47,271 bases of DNA, from the NCBI GenBank assembly GCA_014084085.1, contig NPFB01000195.1, positions 4,718 through 51,988 on the forward strand, read 5' to 3'. Source of the DNA: Hondaea fermentalgiana (Eukaryota > Sar > Bigyra > Thraustochytrida > Thraustochytriidae). Positions within the stretch are counted from its first letter, which is position 1. Each line of letters opens with the position of its first letter. Of the stretch, positions 10,001-18,521 are shown piece by piece. Below the pieces are notes generated by a model. It was not told where the DNA came from and did not search any database. It was given only the letters and a program-made list of their open reading frames with translations. The position numbers were made by a program, and so were the translations under genes.

Positions 10001-13000
10001 CAACATTTTAGATAAGCGCCGGCCTTTGACATCTGTGCGCCGTGCGCCTTCTGCGCTCTCTGCGCCGATGTGCAGAGTCTCTGGTGCGGAGAACTTTCCA
10101 GAAGTACGGATGCATTCGACAGCTAGAGCATGTGTGACGAACGAGGTGCCTTCCACACTACGCATCTGTTTCTCCCGAAGCTGCCCCAGACGTTTGTCGG
10201 CACTAGCAAGGTGAAGGACGCACGCAATTGCTTGGGCCCATCGCTGTCGTAGCACGTCCTCGGCAAAACGCAGCAGACACAAAATCTCCCCTGAAGATGA
10301 AGTCATTTCCAAGAAGTTATGCTCCATGTGGTCCACGACGTTGATGGCCTTAATTTGAACTCCGGCGCTCAGCTCAAAAGTTTGCTCCACCTCTTCACCT
10401 CGTAAAAGAAAGAGCTGGCCTTGGTGTAAGGCGGCGAAACGCTCCTTCCAGCTGTGCCGACCTCCACTGCTTGGGACAACACGGACCTGAAGCAAACCGC
10501 TGGCAAAAAGGCTTGTGCGGAACTTGGCGGCCAGCGAGACCACGGAACTCGTGATCAGGTCAATGTTAAAAGGCGGCGCCTCAATGTCGCGCGCCCATGC
10601 CCCATGACTCTTGGGACAAAGATTGTCAGAAAAGACAATCGTACGTTTCGAACCATCAATGAAAACCTCAACCTCCACATGCGAGCCACCTGAATCATCT
10701 TCGGCCTCTACATGTTTTGCCGTAGTTCCTGGAACCACAGTGACGACCCAAAAAAGCCGCTCCGTGGTGGGATCCGCCAAGCGAAGCTCTGCCTTTGGCC
10801 GTCCCGTCAACACGAGTGCTTGGCGTTTCCGCCGAGGGACCCGCGGAAGACCTTGGGTCGTGGACGAAATGGTCACAAGCGAGGTTCGTATGGGACGAGA
10901 GTGAGACAGCTCGAACACGCCCGGACTCTGATCGCGACAAATTCCGGCCAAAATCATGCGCTGCCGCACAGCATGACCTCGCCAGATGCGCTGAATTGAG
11001 ATGGCAACGCTGAAAGCGCGCACGTCCTGCGATCGGCAAATGAATCGACGCGCAAGTGCTTGAATACGAATCGCTGCCCCACGCACAATGAGGTAGTCGT
11101 TACGCACCCGGAACAAACGGAAGGCGTTCTGAATGGAGATGGCCGCATCACGAATGTGGGCGGGGTCCAGGATTTTGCGGTATACCAAGGCTTGAATCTT
11201 GAGAATGGCTTCAACCTTCTCCGAAAGCTTCATGCATTCGTGCTGTATCTTAATCGTTGCCTTCTCGCGAATGCGCCAGCGGCATCGTTCTAGAATCCGA
11301 TGTCCCTTTGCACTCAGATAGAAAACCGGATCTGGGTCGCCTTTCTCGCCAGCGTCGATCCACCGTTCGCCTTCTTCGCCAAGCAGCATCTCGAGTGTGA
11401 CCGATGCACTCTTGGACAAGTCAACGTCAAAGCGACGCGCGATTGACCAGAACCGCGACAGGATCTCGGACTCAGAAATTCGCATTGGGAAAAAGGCGTC
11501 CCGCACCGCGCACAGCTGAGAAAATCCTGCATAGTCCAATTGCCGCGTTGCGACATCCTCGTCCCATTCCATGGGCCAATAGCCAAGATTGGGAAGGATG
11601 CAGCGAATAAGCCACATTCTACCCGACTCGAGAATCTCGGAGAGACTCATGATCTCATTGCGACGACGCTGTGCGGAGGTGCGTGTCTCGGCGCGTTGAT
11701 TAAATATCGCAGCGTGTTCCAGCTCGCTGTCGACCAGCGCCAGCGCTCCCTTTTGTAAGACAGCAAGCACAGACGATACCTTTGGGTCAAACAGCTCGAG
11801 AAATTGCTCGCTGGAAACCTGGCATGGGCGTGCGTTGGCCGCAATGAGGCCGCGCGCGTCGTACTCGACAAAGTAACCTCCATAGTGCCGAACGCGGAAT
11901 GAGTCGTATCCAAAGGTTGCTCGCTGCAGATACCGTTTACTTTCATGAAGCAGAAGAAGGGTCTGTACAAACTCTGCATCGTCGAGCGCATGTTTGCCAC
12001 GCACAAGAGCTTGCTCATCGAGACGCGAGAGAATGCCATCGGGTTGGCCCACGAACATTTCGAGAAGCTCCTGGTTCGTCTGCAGGTGCATGGACCGCAC
12101 CGCGTCTTGACATGCCTTGGGGAGCCGCTTCTTTTCTGTCTCGTGCATGCCCGTCTCGTAGATGTGCTCGCAGACCTCGTTGGCAAAGTTTTGAAATAGA
12201 GCCTCGCCCGAGAGCCATTGCGACCCTGCGAATTCTTTGGGTGACGCTTCCGCAGTTCCCTTCATACCGCACGTGGGGGCGGCAAAGTCCTTCTCTGGGT
12301 CAGACCCGGCAATGCCAAAAACAAATCCGGGGTGCTCGACAACATTTAAACACAGATCCGAAGGACTTGGCGGTTTGCTGTCCGACTGCGCCGCCATCTT
12401 CACGTTGATCGTCTGCAATACAAAATCAAAGACCAAGCCATACACAAACTCGATAAAGTGATCGCGCATCTCGGACGCCTGCTCAGCAGAGAGTGCCGTA
12501 AAAAAGTCTTCTTCTTCATGGGGGCAACGGAATAGAAATGCTTGCGTCACGCGCGCATGCCCGACGTCCAAGAGCCTGCAGGCTCGCTCCAAACAATCTG
12601 CGCTTTGACCGCTCCCACTTACGGCCGCTTTGGGCGAGACCTCGCCTTCGCTCGCGCGTCTCTTGCTGCTCTCTTCGTTCTCCCATAGTGACTCGCTGGC
12701 TTCGAACTCGACGTTGCTAAGCAAAAGCAAAGAGGCCAGAATACGCATCAGGTCCTCTTGGACAGACGCGTCGAGACCCAGATCGTCGAGAGCGCGCAGC
12801 GTTGATTTAAGCGCCGAAGCGCGCGTGAAGCGAAACCGACTCGACGATTTGTCTCGGGGCCAAAGGTGTCGGCGGTAAGTAGCATCTTCGTGTCCAAGCA
12901 TGTGATACTTTGACGGCTTCTCGAGCCCAAAATCCTCGGTGAAAGCGTCAATGTCACGCCAGCCATTGCACAGCTGATAAAAAACGTTGAAGCCGCGCTC

Positions 13001-16000
13001 TAATGGGTGCTTGCGCAAGAGACGATTCTTGTCAAAGGCGTACGCCTCGGTAAAAACGCGCGAAATTACGTATGAAGGCTTTGAGCCTTCGCCATTCCCC
13101 CCTGTACTTGTCTCGTGCAGACACACCCGCATAAGCTTCGTGAAGCATGTCGTATCCGAGCAGCGAACGCCAGAAGCGTTTCCAAACGCCTGAAGAGCGA
13201 CTTGAGCGGCTGAGAATGTTTTCAACATCTCTTCCGACTTGCCCGCTACAGGCTTGGTCGAAAGCAAGTAACGTATGAGCTCCTCGCTGAGCCGTGATTT
13301 TCCAGATCCGGACATACCTGTGAGGACGATGGACTGAGATGTCAAGTCTTCGCTTGTTGCTGCCGCAAAAGCTTGGTCGCCGAGTGCAAACACGTGAGGG
13401 GCAACGCTCTTAGAGGACGATGCACTCGACGATGCACTCGAGCTCGTTTGACCAGGGTGTGCAAAGAGCCCTTCGAGCTCGATGCACGGGTTTACTGCAG
13501 CCAGAACGCCTTCGGAGACCCAGGTGAAAACCTTTTGTCGTCGAACGAAACGATCCTCGAGACGGTGCGCAATGACGCCCTCGTTGAGCTCATCAAGGCT
13601 CGACAAATCGTCATCCATGCAATGCTCGAGATCAACATGGCAAGGGTGCACAGTACGCGCGCGATCGAGGGGCACAAGAACCACAGACTCACTACCATCG
13701 CAGCGCACGCGCATGGATGTCTTCAAGTACTCCACCACGGTGGCTGTCTTCCACGCTGCGCGTTCATCGGGGCGAACCCACGCCCTTACAGCGAGGCTGG
13801 AGACAGGATAATCCTTGCCATGCATGAGCCAGTCCCATCCTGGCGTGAAGGGCCCTGGGAGAGGCCGATAACTAGACTCTGAGGCAGCGGCCTTCTTTCG
13901 TCGGCGCAGAGCCCACTTTGCGTCGACCACCTGCATTGTACGAGAAGGGGCAAGCGGGCTCCGTCGTTGTTCCGGAATGATCTGCAGGTTGCTCGGTTTC
14001 TGTATAAATCGCTCAAAGCCCACATGCAGAGGGCGATCTTCTGCATTGATCCATTCCATGATTGCGTCTTTGTCCCGAATGTCTTCGTAGTCCATGTGTT
14101 CAGCACTTTGCTCATCCTCGTTGTCTTCATCAGGCTTGACGAGCGCAATCGTTTCTCCGCTATTGTCCAGGGCTGCAAAACTGCGCTTGCCAATGTAGAC
14201 AATGCGATTTCCCTCCTCGATGAGCGACTCGATATCCGGGAGAGACTCTTGAAAAAGCTCATAGTCCAGGCCAGAGAGCTCGAGCGTTCCGTCACCCATG
14301 ACATGAAAGTCAAAACCAACGTCCTGCGTGTCCACAACAAGTTCCGTAATGACGCTGACTAGGTTGATCGGTTGTTCTGGCTCCCTGTAAGGTTCCGATG
14401 CTTTTGTTTTGCTCTTTGATTTTGACAGTACCTTTGTCTCCTCGGAAGCACGAAGGGATCCGGACGATGCAGATGCGGTCGTCAAAGACATTTTCGAAGA
14501 GTGCCCCTTTGTGGACCGTTCTCCAAGCGTACTGTCGGTTTCGTCACCACTCGTGAGGCTTTCGAGAGCGAGACATTCTTCATCCGCAGACTCGTCCTCG
14601 TCTCCACCTTGGTAGTCGATGTCGCCTTCGGCAGCCGAAGCCACAGCCACATCCTCCTCCTCCTCCTCATCATCATCATCACCTTGACGCTGATGTTGCT
14701 TGTTATGTCTGCGAGAGTTCTTTGAGCTGTGGGAAGATTGACGGCGCTCGTGCGTTGGCTGAGCTGTCGCTGATTTGGCCATCAACAAGGAATCTATCAA
14801 AGGCGACGGTGCTCTAGACGGTTTTTGTGATTCGTCCTGCGCTGGCGCATGCTCGACGCTCTCTTCATCCCCGAGTGTCTGGGTTTCCTCACCTTTGCGA
14901 CCTTTGGTGCTGCCTTTCGACGACCGCGAAGACGATGATGATGAAGACACTTTGGCTGTTTGCGACTTGCTGTTACCATCGCTGCTATTTCTGTTGCTGC
15001 TGCTGTGGTTTTGCAACCCAGACTTACGCCGAGACAACGAGCTCGCAGCAATCTTTTCCTTCTCATCCCCTTCGCCAGCAGAGGTCGAATGCGCTGCATC
15101 CGTTAAATCGCCTCGATGTGTTCGTTTGGTCCCTTCCTTCGACCTTCTCCGCCTGCTGGAGCCACTTCCACTTGTCGAACGCACGTCGTCCACGAGACCC
15201 TCGCTGTTTAGATCGCTGGCCATATCGTGGCTGTCGTCAGATTCTGACCCCTTGGTGTATACATCAAGATCGAGCGCTCGCCCAGTAGATTTCGTAGCAT
15301 GATGCCCGACCTTGCTGTTGTCGGTGATTTCTGGGACTGTATCAAAGCGCGTTACTGTTTTTCGTTGACCTGGAGCACGCTCAAACGTTGATGACATACT
15401 GGCCGTTGCAGAAGAGGCCCGTTTGCGAGGCACTGGATCAATCAACACGTCCTCGTCTGTCTCCTCGCCACCGGCACTCGACCTCTCGGGGATGTCATTG
15501 AGGGGACGTGACTTGCTGGGTTTCGAACGGCGAGCAGGTGCATGAGACCCTTTTGCATTGCGCAATTCGGCGTGATTAATGACTGCTGCAGGTGTGCTTT
15601 GCCGCCGCTCCTGCATGTGCGTAGGGCTGGCACGAAGAGGCTCGCTGAGTAAGCCGGCGCTGCTGCTCGCGACGCCTCCTGAGAGCTGTCGATGCGACTT
15701 TTGCGATGCACGGCTGGAGATAGGATCGTCTGAAGAGCGGGTTAGCAGTCTTCCTGTTTTTGCAGAATCCCCAAGCTTGGAGTCTACACTGGCGGATCGT
15801 CGCATTTGTTTCGGCGGGTCGTCTTCTTCGGTCGACAAGGTCGAATTAGACAAAGAAGATGAAGAGACTGCGCGCGCTTCGGAAGATTTTCGTCGCGTAG
15901 GTTTGCGAGATGCGGATTTTTCGGATTCCGAGCTGTTGCGAGACAAACTCGAGGGGCCGCGCCGTCGCGCGACGGGCCCTTCGTCTGCCCGCGGCGCAGG

Positions 16001-16240
16001 CGGGACTGCCTCAAGATTTGTTTTGGGCAGGACGGCAGATTTTCGTCGTGGCGCCTCGTTCGCAGACTCAGCTCCACTCCCCGGATCCGAGCCCACGGCG
16101 GTGGTCGTCGCTCTCCGCGCGCGATGCTGCTTTGCGCTTTTCCGTTTCGTATCTTCATCCGACGCCAGGCCCGCTGCCGTCGAGGTACGCGCTCCGTCGC
16201 GAGACTTGTCGGTCGTGGTGGTGGTGGTGGTGGTCGTCAT
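7049..16240 (-). CDS. Giant myosin-like protein with degenerate motor, IQ, PH, SAM and RanBP2 zinc fingers
   Basis: One uninterrupted frame gives 3063 residues from the ATG at 16240, which begins MTTTTTTTTTDK. Upstream the frame continues only 20 codons to a TTG. Residues 1-800 are Ser-rich. A myosin SH3-like N-domain lies at about 815-870. The motor region runs from about 875 to 1640: P-loop GMSGSGKS (975-982; usual GESGAGKT), switch I region CSDTTCF (about 1030; usual NSSRFGK), switch II region VVEHPGF (about 1300; usual DIxGFE) and converter-type RCILPNLGYWP...RISE (about 1544-1590). IQ-type helices follow (about 1650-1770), then a PH domain (about 1911-2011), two SAM domains (about 2276-2335, 2361-2414), an acidic tract (about 2454-2527), two RanBP2 zinc fingers WxCxxCxxxNx6CxxC (about 2683, 2723) and an SH3/KOW-like segment. 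P-loop nucleotide binding is possible, but hydrolysis looks impaired. Its role may be a cortical or membrane-linked scaffold (inference). Confidence 0.85.
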   Translation of the reverse strand: MTTTTTTTTTDKSRDGARTSTAAGLASDEDTKRKSAKQHRARRATTTAVGSDPGSGAESANEAPRRKSAVLPKTNLEAVPPAPRADEGPVARRRGPSSLSRNSSESEKSASRKPTRRKSSEARAVSSSSLSNSTLSTEEDDPPKQMRRSASVDSKLGDSAKTGRLLTRSSDDPISSRASQKSHRQLSGGVASSSAGLLSEPLRASPTHMQERRQSTPAAVINHAELRNAKGSHAPARRSKPSKSRPLNDIPERSSAGGEETDEDVLIDPVPRKRASSATASMSSTFERAPGQRKTVTRFDTVPEITDNSKVGHHATKSTGRALDLDVYTKGSESDDSHDMASDLNSEGLVDDVRSTSGSGSSRRRRSKEGTKRTHRGDLTDAAHSTSAGEGDEKEKIAASSLSRRKSGLQNHSSSNRNSSDGNSKSQTAKVSSSSSSSRSSKGSTKGRKGEETQTLGDEESVEHAPAQDESQKPSRAPSPLIDSLLMAKSATAQPTHERRQSSHSSKNSRRHNKQHQRQGDDDDEEEEEDVAVASAAEGDIDYQGGDEDESADEECLALESLTSGDETDSTLGERSTKGHSSKMSLTTASASSGSLRASEETKVLSKSKSKTKASEPYREPEQPINLVSVITELVVDTQDVGFDFHVMGDGTLELSGLDYELFQESLPDIESLIEEGNRIVYIGKRSFAALDNSGETIALVKPDEDNEDEQSAEHMDYEDIRDKDAIMEWINAEDRPLHVGFERFIQKPSNLQIIPEQRRSPLAPSRTMQVVDAKWALRRRKKAAASESSYRPLPGPFTPGWDWLMHGKDYPVSSLAVRAWVRPDERAAWKTATVVEYLKTSMRVRCDGSESVVLVPLDRARTVHPCHVDLEHCMDDDLSSLDELNEGVIAHRLEDRFVRRQKVFTWVSEGVLAAVNPCIELEGLFAHPGQTSSSASSSASSSKSVAPHVFALGDQAFAAATSEDLTSQSIVLTGMSGSGKSRLSEELIRYLLSTKPVAGKSEEMLKTFSAAQVALQAFGNASGVRCSDTTCFTKLMRVCLHETSTGGNGEGSKPSYVISRVFTEAYAFDKNRLLRKHPLERGFNVFYQLCNGWRDIDAFTEDFGLEKPSKYHMLGHEDATYRRHLWPRDKSSSRFRFTRASALKSTLRALDDLGLDASVQEDLMRILASLLLLSNVEFEASESLWENEESSKRRASEGEVSPKAAVSGSGQSADCLERACRLLDVGHARVTQAFLFRCPHEEEDFFTALSAEQASEMRDHFIEFVYGLVFDFVLQTINVKMAAQSDSKPPSPSDLCLNVVEHPGFVFGIAGSDPEKDFAAPTCGMKGTAEASPKEFAGSQWLSGEALFQNFANEVCEHIYETGMHETEKKRLPKACQDAVRSMHLQTNQELLEMFVGQPDGILSRLDEQALVRGKHALDDAEFVQTLLLLHESKRYLQRATFGYDSFRVRHYGGYFVEYDARGLIAANARPCQVSSEQFLELFDPKVSSVLAVLQKGALALVDSELEHAAIFNQRAETRTSAQRRRNEIMSLSEILESGRMWLIRCILPNLGYWPMEWDEDVATRQLDYAGFSQLCAVRDAFFPMRISESEILSRFWSIARRFDVDLSKSASVTLEMLLGEEGERWIDAGEKGDPDPVFYLSAKGHRILERCRWRIREKATIKIQHECMKLSEKVEAILKIQALVYRKILDPAHIRDAAISIQNAFRLFRVRNDYLIVRGAAIRIQALARRFICRSQDVRAFSVAISIQRIWRGHAVRQRMILAGICRDQSPGVFELSHSRPIRTSLVTISSTTQGLPRVPRRKRQALVLTGRPKAELRLADPTTERLFWVVTVVPGTTAKHVEAEDDSGGSHVEVEVFIDGSKRTIVFSDNLCPKSHGAWARDIEAPPFNIDLITSSVVSLAAKFRTSLFASGLLQVRVVPSSGGRHSWKERFAALHQGQLFLLRGEEVEQTFELSAGVQIKAINVVDHMEHNFLEMTSSSGEILCLLRFAEDVLRQRWAQAIACVLHLASADKRLGQLREKQMRSVEGTSFVTHALAVECIRTSGKFSAPETLHIGAESAEGARRTDVKGRRLSKMLSAPGPLLMKEQEDAPDVEVAKSQMKRGLSPSATSKLRSASSEKLRRQRAIIRRRLQAKARALIHRETEGLYHAITSPEYSAAFCALSAHGGKGSAGSYNTVSSALLRAGDDDEAWDTFLEHASLKESILEKLVAPPLPDTEARLNDLLLFSNIAVPPRRRRRKQVALSGGAGADSEGELDGFDADVLGEGDEDGKLLEELLQHLGMSQYMDGFRKMGCVQMRQAKQLTHADLPEFGVSGFSHQEKLIHAFRNYGRVGSAIAQPRRASQRIEELFISGPRFDDAIEVLGLEEWRTKLVERGLFTVEDLLALNKQRLSKLGVGSHHDRKHILEKLNSEGPKLREMLAQEEAIADASAARNGSISVMNRGKLDNGEGGVNDSDDEDDEDDNEDEDENDDENDDGDGDTAATAGDNDGDDEEEDDDDDDDDDDDDYGEDEKDTLSNHGKSATGRRRGKGDARKKSGFFAAAAAAVAAGVKARDLEALDSSGDDSTSTKRPGQVEHSVDVDDVEDDDLADTPRDIENEEPVDSLGVEADAERNAIAGAKDSGLHHRRIRSLEHMSGSAVHWVRPRSKSRSLDASETSALRHGLFPHGSSRVDTLAEETPWKCLACGRENEPGVDKCGPCGRRMGTSVNGTESLEPWVCSTCRRTNASDIMLCGNCQSSRSDASLSAAEMFPPSEFEMGDRVKLTVSNGSGLERGAAGMVTVAYKTIPECDVAFDEGIDIRVSNEHLKKIAPKQGRIERINTFFQRLVPLPRFSSFSPGGLAPASSSPSLSSSSTSSATTRSPLGRAESSPLSRHTEVGRPLSPLGRPKYSSSSARVRMGSGISFSRARSGSGVQPGPEIMSPSVASDAAVSSMSPDSVSFSSSSSTPAGPPLPARSPMGASASSNATSAETNAASSAGSSARSNREANGGSEGTDELPEGATDESGSRSGIGASSTAANSLPATSSGSERRGWSARLPFVRHRVVDGRKRSKKDGPAE

Positions 16241-16560
16241 CCCGGCCAGCTCGAGCCGCGAGAGCTTTCCCTCCCTCGCGCTCCTCGCGCGCAGGCTCAA
16301 GAATTACACCCGCGTCGCGCAGACGAGGCTTGGCATGCGCGCCCCCGCCCCCTGCCTCCCGCGTGCGCCAGCGCTCGCGCAGCCCCGCGCAGACCCCGCA
16401 CGCGCGGAGTTCTTTCTGCCTCGCCGTGCACGCGCCGCCTGCTCGGCTCCCTATCGCTACGACGATATCGTGGACCTCGGACCAGACCGGCCACTGCTCT
16501 CCTGCGCCCGCCGCGACGCGCTCGTTATCGACCGCGGCCGCGGCCGCGACCGCGAGATCC

Positions 16561-16612
16561 GAGAGCGAGAGCGAGAGCGAGAGCGAGAGCGAGAGCGAGA
16601 GCGAGAGCGAGC
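16561..16612. repeat. (GAGAGC)n hexanucleotide array
   Basis: Eight perfect GAGAGC units span 16561-16608 and decay into GAGCGAGG. The array lies upstream of the myosin-like gene in the divergent spacer. Confidence 0.9.
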
Positions 16613-16713
16613 GAGGGTCCCTGACGCTAGCTCGTCTGTCTTCGGGGTTTCAAATCGATCTCGCGGCGGCGATGGGCCCGGCGCGGCTGCCCGCCTGGCC
16701 GACTTTCTCCGCC

Positions 16714-16813
16714 NNNNNNNNNNNNNNNNNNNNNNNNNNNNNNNNNNNNNNNNNNNNNNNNNNNNNNNNNNNNNNNNNNNNNNNNNNNNNNNNNNNNNNN
16801 NNNNNNNNNNNNN
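16714..16813. other. Assembly gap, 100 N
   Basis: There are exactly 100 N, the usual placeholder for a gap of unknown size. The ten bases before it (TTTCTCCGCC, 16704-16713) are identical to the ten bases after it (16814-16823), so the two contig ends may overlap. Confidence 0.95.
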
Positions 16814-17461
16814 TTTCTCCGCCGCTCGCGCGCGCGGTCGCTCGCTCGCTCGCGCGGTCGCTCGCTCGCGCGCGCGCGCGCACACGCGAGGGCGCGAGGG
16901 CGCACGCCGCGGCAGCCTCGAGTGCTCGCGCGGGGCCGCAGCGTGCTGGCTCGACTCTGGGTTTGAAAAGACCGCGAGGGCAAGGAGGAAAAGTAGTGCA
17001 GGGACAACAGCCAGGGAAAGGAGGCGGAGTGGACAACCATCGGGGTTTCCTCCTCGCCCCCACTGACCCCCTCGGGGAATCCGACCCCGGCGTTCTGCCT
17101 GCACAGAGGTCGCTGGTTTTGTGGGAGCTGGGGCACTGTGCGACAATAGTTTGGCCGACGCCGAGCACCCTCTTCTCCTGGTCTTGTATAGCAGTTTTGT
17201 ATGCTGGCGAGATTGTGTCACTCACACAAGACGCGACAAGACGGCAAGGGCGCGGAAGGGGTGCGCGCACACGCGTCGGAGACTCGCAGGGGGTGTGTGC
17301 TAGCACGGGTTCGCGACGCGGGACTCGGGCGAAGATGGACACCATTACGCGGAGAAGGGGCCCGCGCTGTGACACTTCTCATATCACGCGCCGAGCGGCG
17401 TCCAGAACGAAGACCATTGCCGTCCTCGAGAGCGCAGCGCGAAGGATCGATTGTCGCGAGC

Positions 17462-18391
17462 ATGACGGAGCCCGTCAAGACCGGGAAGCGGATCGCGGCG
17501 CACCACCGGGAGCACGTCAAGGAGTATCGCACTTGGCTCCTGGGACCAACGCCTGTCGAGCCCTGCCGCGTCGTTCCCAAACTGCGCCTGGAGGCAGACA
17601 CTGTGCGCACGGAGCCTACGCCGGCCACGACGCGAGGGCTTTCGAGCAATAATCGAGGGCCCAACCCCAACTCGAGCGATGGGACGCAATCTGCGCGGAC
17701 GACACACTGGAACGAGTGGAATGGCGATACCAATGTGGCGCGATGGAGGAATGAACTCCAAGAAAATGCTGACAAGCGAAGCTTGACCCACGAGCCACGC
17801 ATTTGGCATACCCACGCGCGCACCTTTCCCAAGCATAGCCAAGTTCTCTCGGCAGATCGCGAAAGACACCAAGCGCACGGGATGCTGGGCCCACCGCACA
17901 ACGAGGACCGTCTCATGCTTCATCAAACTGGACGATCAGGATTTGCTAGCTATGATCGGATTGTGCTTCGCTCAGCGCGCCCCAAAGATAATCGGTTTCG
18001 CGCGTCGCAGGACCCGACCCTATTAGGTCTTCAAGACCTCGAGCCTGTGCGCGGACGCAGGGCGAATGGTCGGCATCTCATCTCCTCCATTCGCCCCGTG
18101 GGCAATGGTTCAGGCGAATCGGAACCGGAGTCAACAAATCCACTGCTTCCTGCTAAACCAAGACCGCCGCCGCCTCGCTGCTCATACGATCCTTTGCGAC
18201 ACGTGTTTGAGCCAGCCAACGCAAATGCATCGAACTGTTCACGACAGGACCCAATGCATGTTCGAGCCCACTTGGACCATGGCGATGAGCGTCTGCCTTC
18301 AGGACGACTGCGAGGCCGCTACAAGTCCTTTGAAGACAGCAAAGCGTCGACGACAACGATTGCATCTGTTCTCGCTCACCCTCAGGCATAG
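17462..18391 (+). CDS. Orphan basic protein, 309 aa
   Basis: The frame from the ATG at 17462 (MTEPVKTGKR) to the stop at 18391 gives 309 residues. Upstream, the open frame runs through GC-rich leader without a convincing start. I recognise no domain. The protein is rich in Arg, His, Asn and Pro, with a Pro run near residues 244-247 (RPPPPR), several Trp in WNEWNG and RIWHTHAR, and no membrane segment. It ends only 130 bases from the stop of the convergent pseudokinase gene and diverges from the myosin-like gene. The coding call rests on a long frame with varied, non-repetitive composition. A flagellar or cytoskeletal role cannot be argued from the sequence. Confidence 0.6.
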   Translation: MTEPVKTGKRIAAHHREHVKEYRTWLLGPTPVEPCRVVPKLRLEADTVRTEPTPATTRGLSSNNRGPNPNSSDGTQSARTTHWNEWNGDTNVARWRNELQENADKRSLTHEPRIWHTHARTFPKHSQVLSADRERHQAHGMLGPPHNEDRLMLHQTGRSGFASYDRIVLRSARPKDNRFRASQDPTLLGLQDLEPVRGRRANGRHLISSIRPVGNGSGESEPESTNPLLPAKPRPPPPRCSYDPLRHVFEPANANASNCSRQDPMHVRAHLDHGDERLPSGRLRGRYKSFEDSKASTTTIASVLAHPQA

Positions 18392-18521
18392 TCAGCTAGC
18401 GTCATTGAGTCAAGGCCTAAAACATTCGAATCGTTACCTTTGTTTTTAGAAAGTTCGTGTATACAAGTTTTGAGACGTGATGCAGCCGAGAGGTCTTGCG
18501 TCTGGAGGCTGGCGTACAGTC

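Larger units (their letters stand above)
16241..17461. promoter_or_regulatory. Divergent intergenic region with assembly gap
   Basis: This region lies between the starts of the myosin-like gene and the 309-residue orphan. It is very GC rich, with CGCG and GCTCGCTCG runs, a GAGAGC hexanucleotide array and a 100-N gap. Open frames crossing it are compositional only. Confidence 0.6.

Noticed and set aside
16241..16300. Longer start for the myosin-like gene (20 more codons)
   Set aside because: The frame begins with TTG there. The first ATG is at 16240.
15579..17652. Long plus-strand frames of about 495 and 580 codons crossing the first gap
   Set aside because: They are antisense to the start of the myosin-like gene, cross 100 N and translate GC-rich and hexanucleotide repeats.
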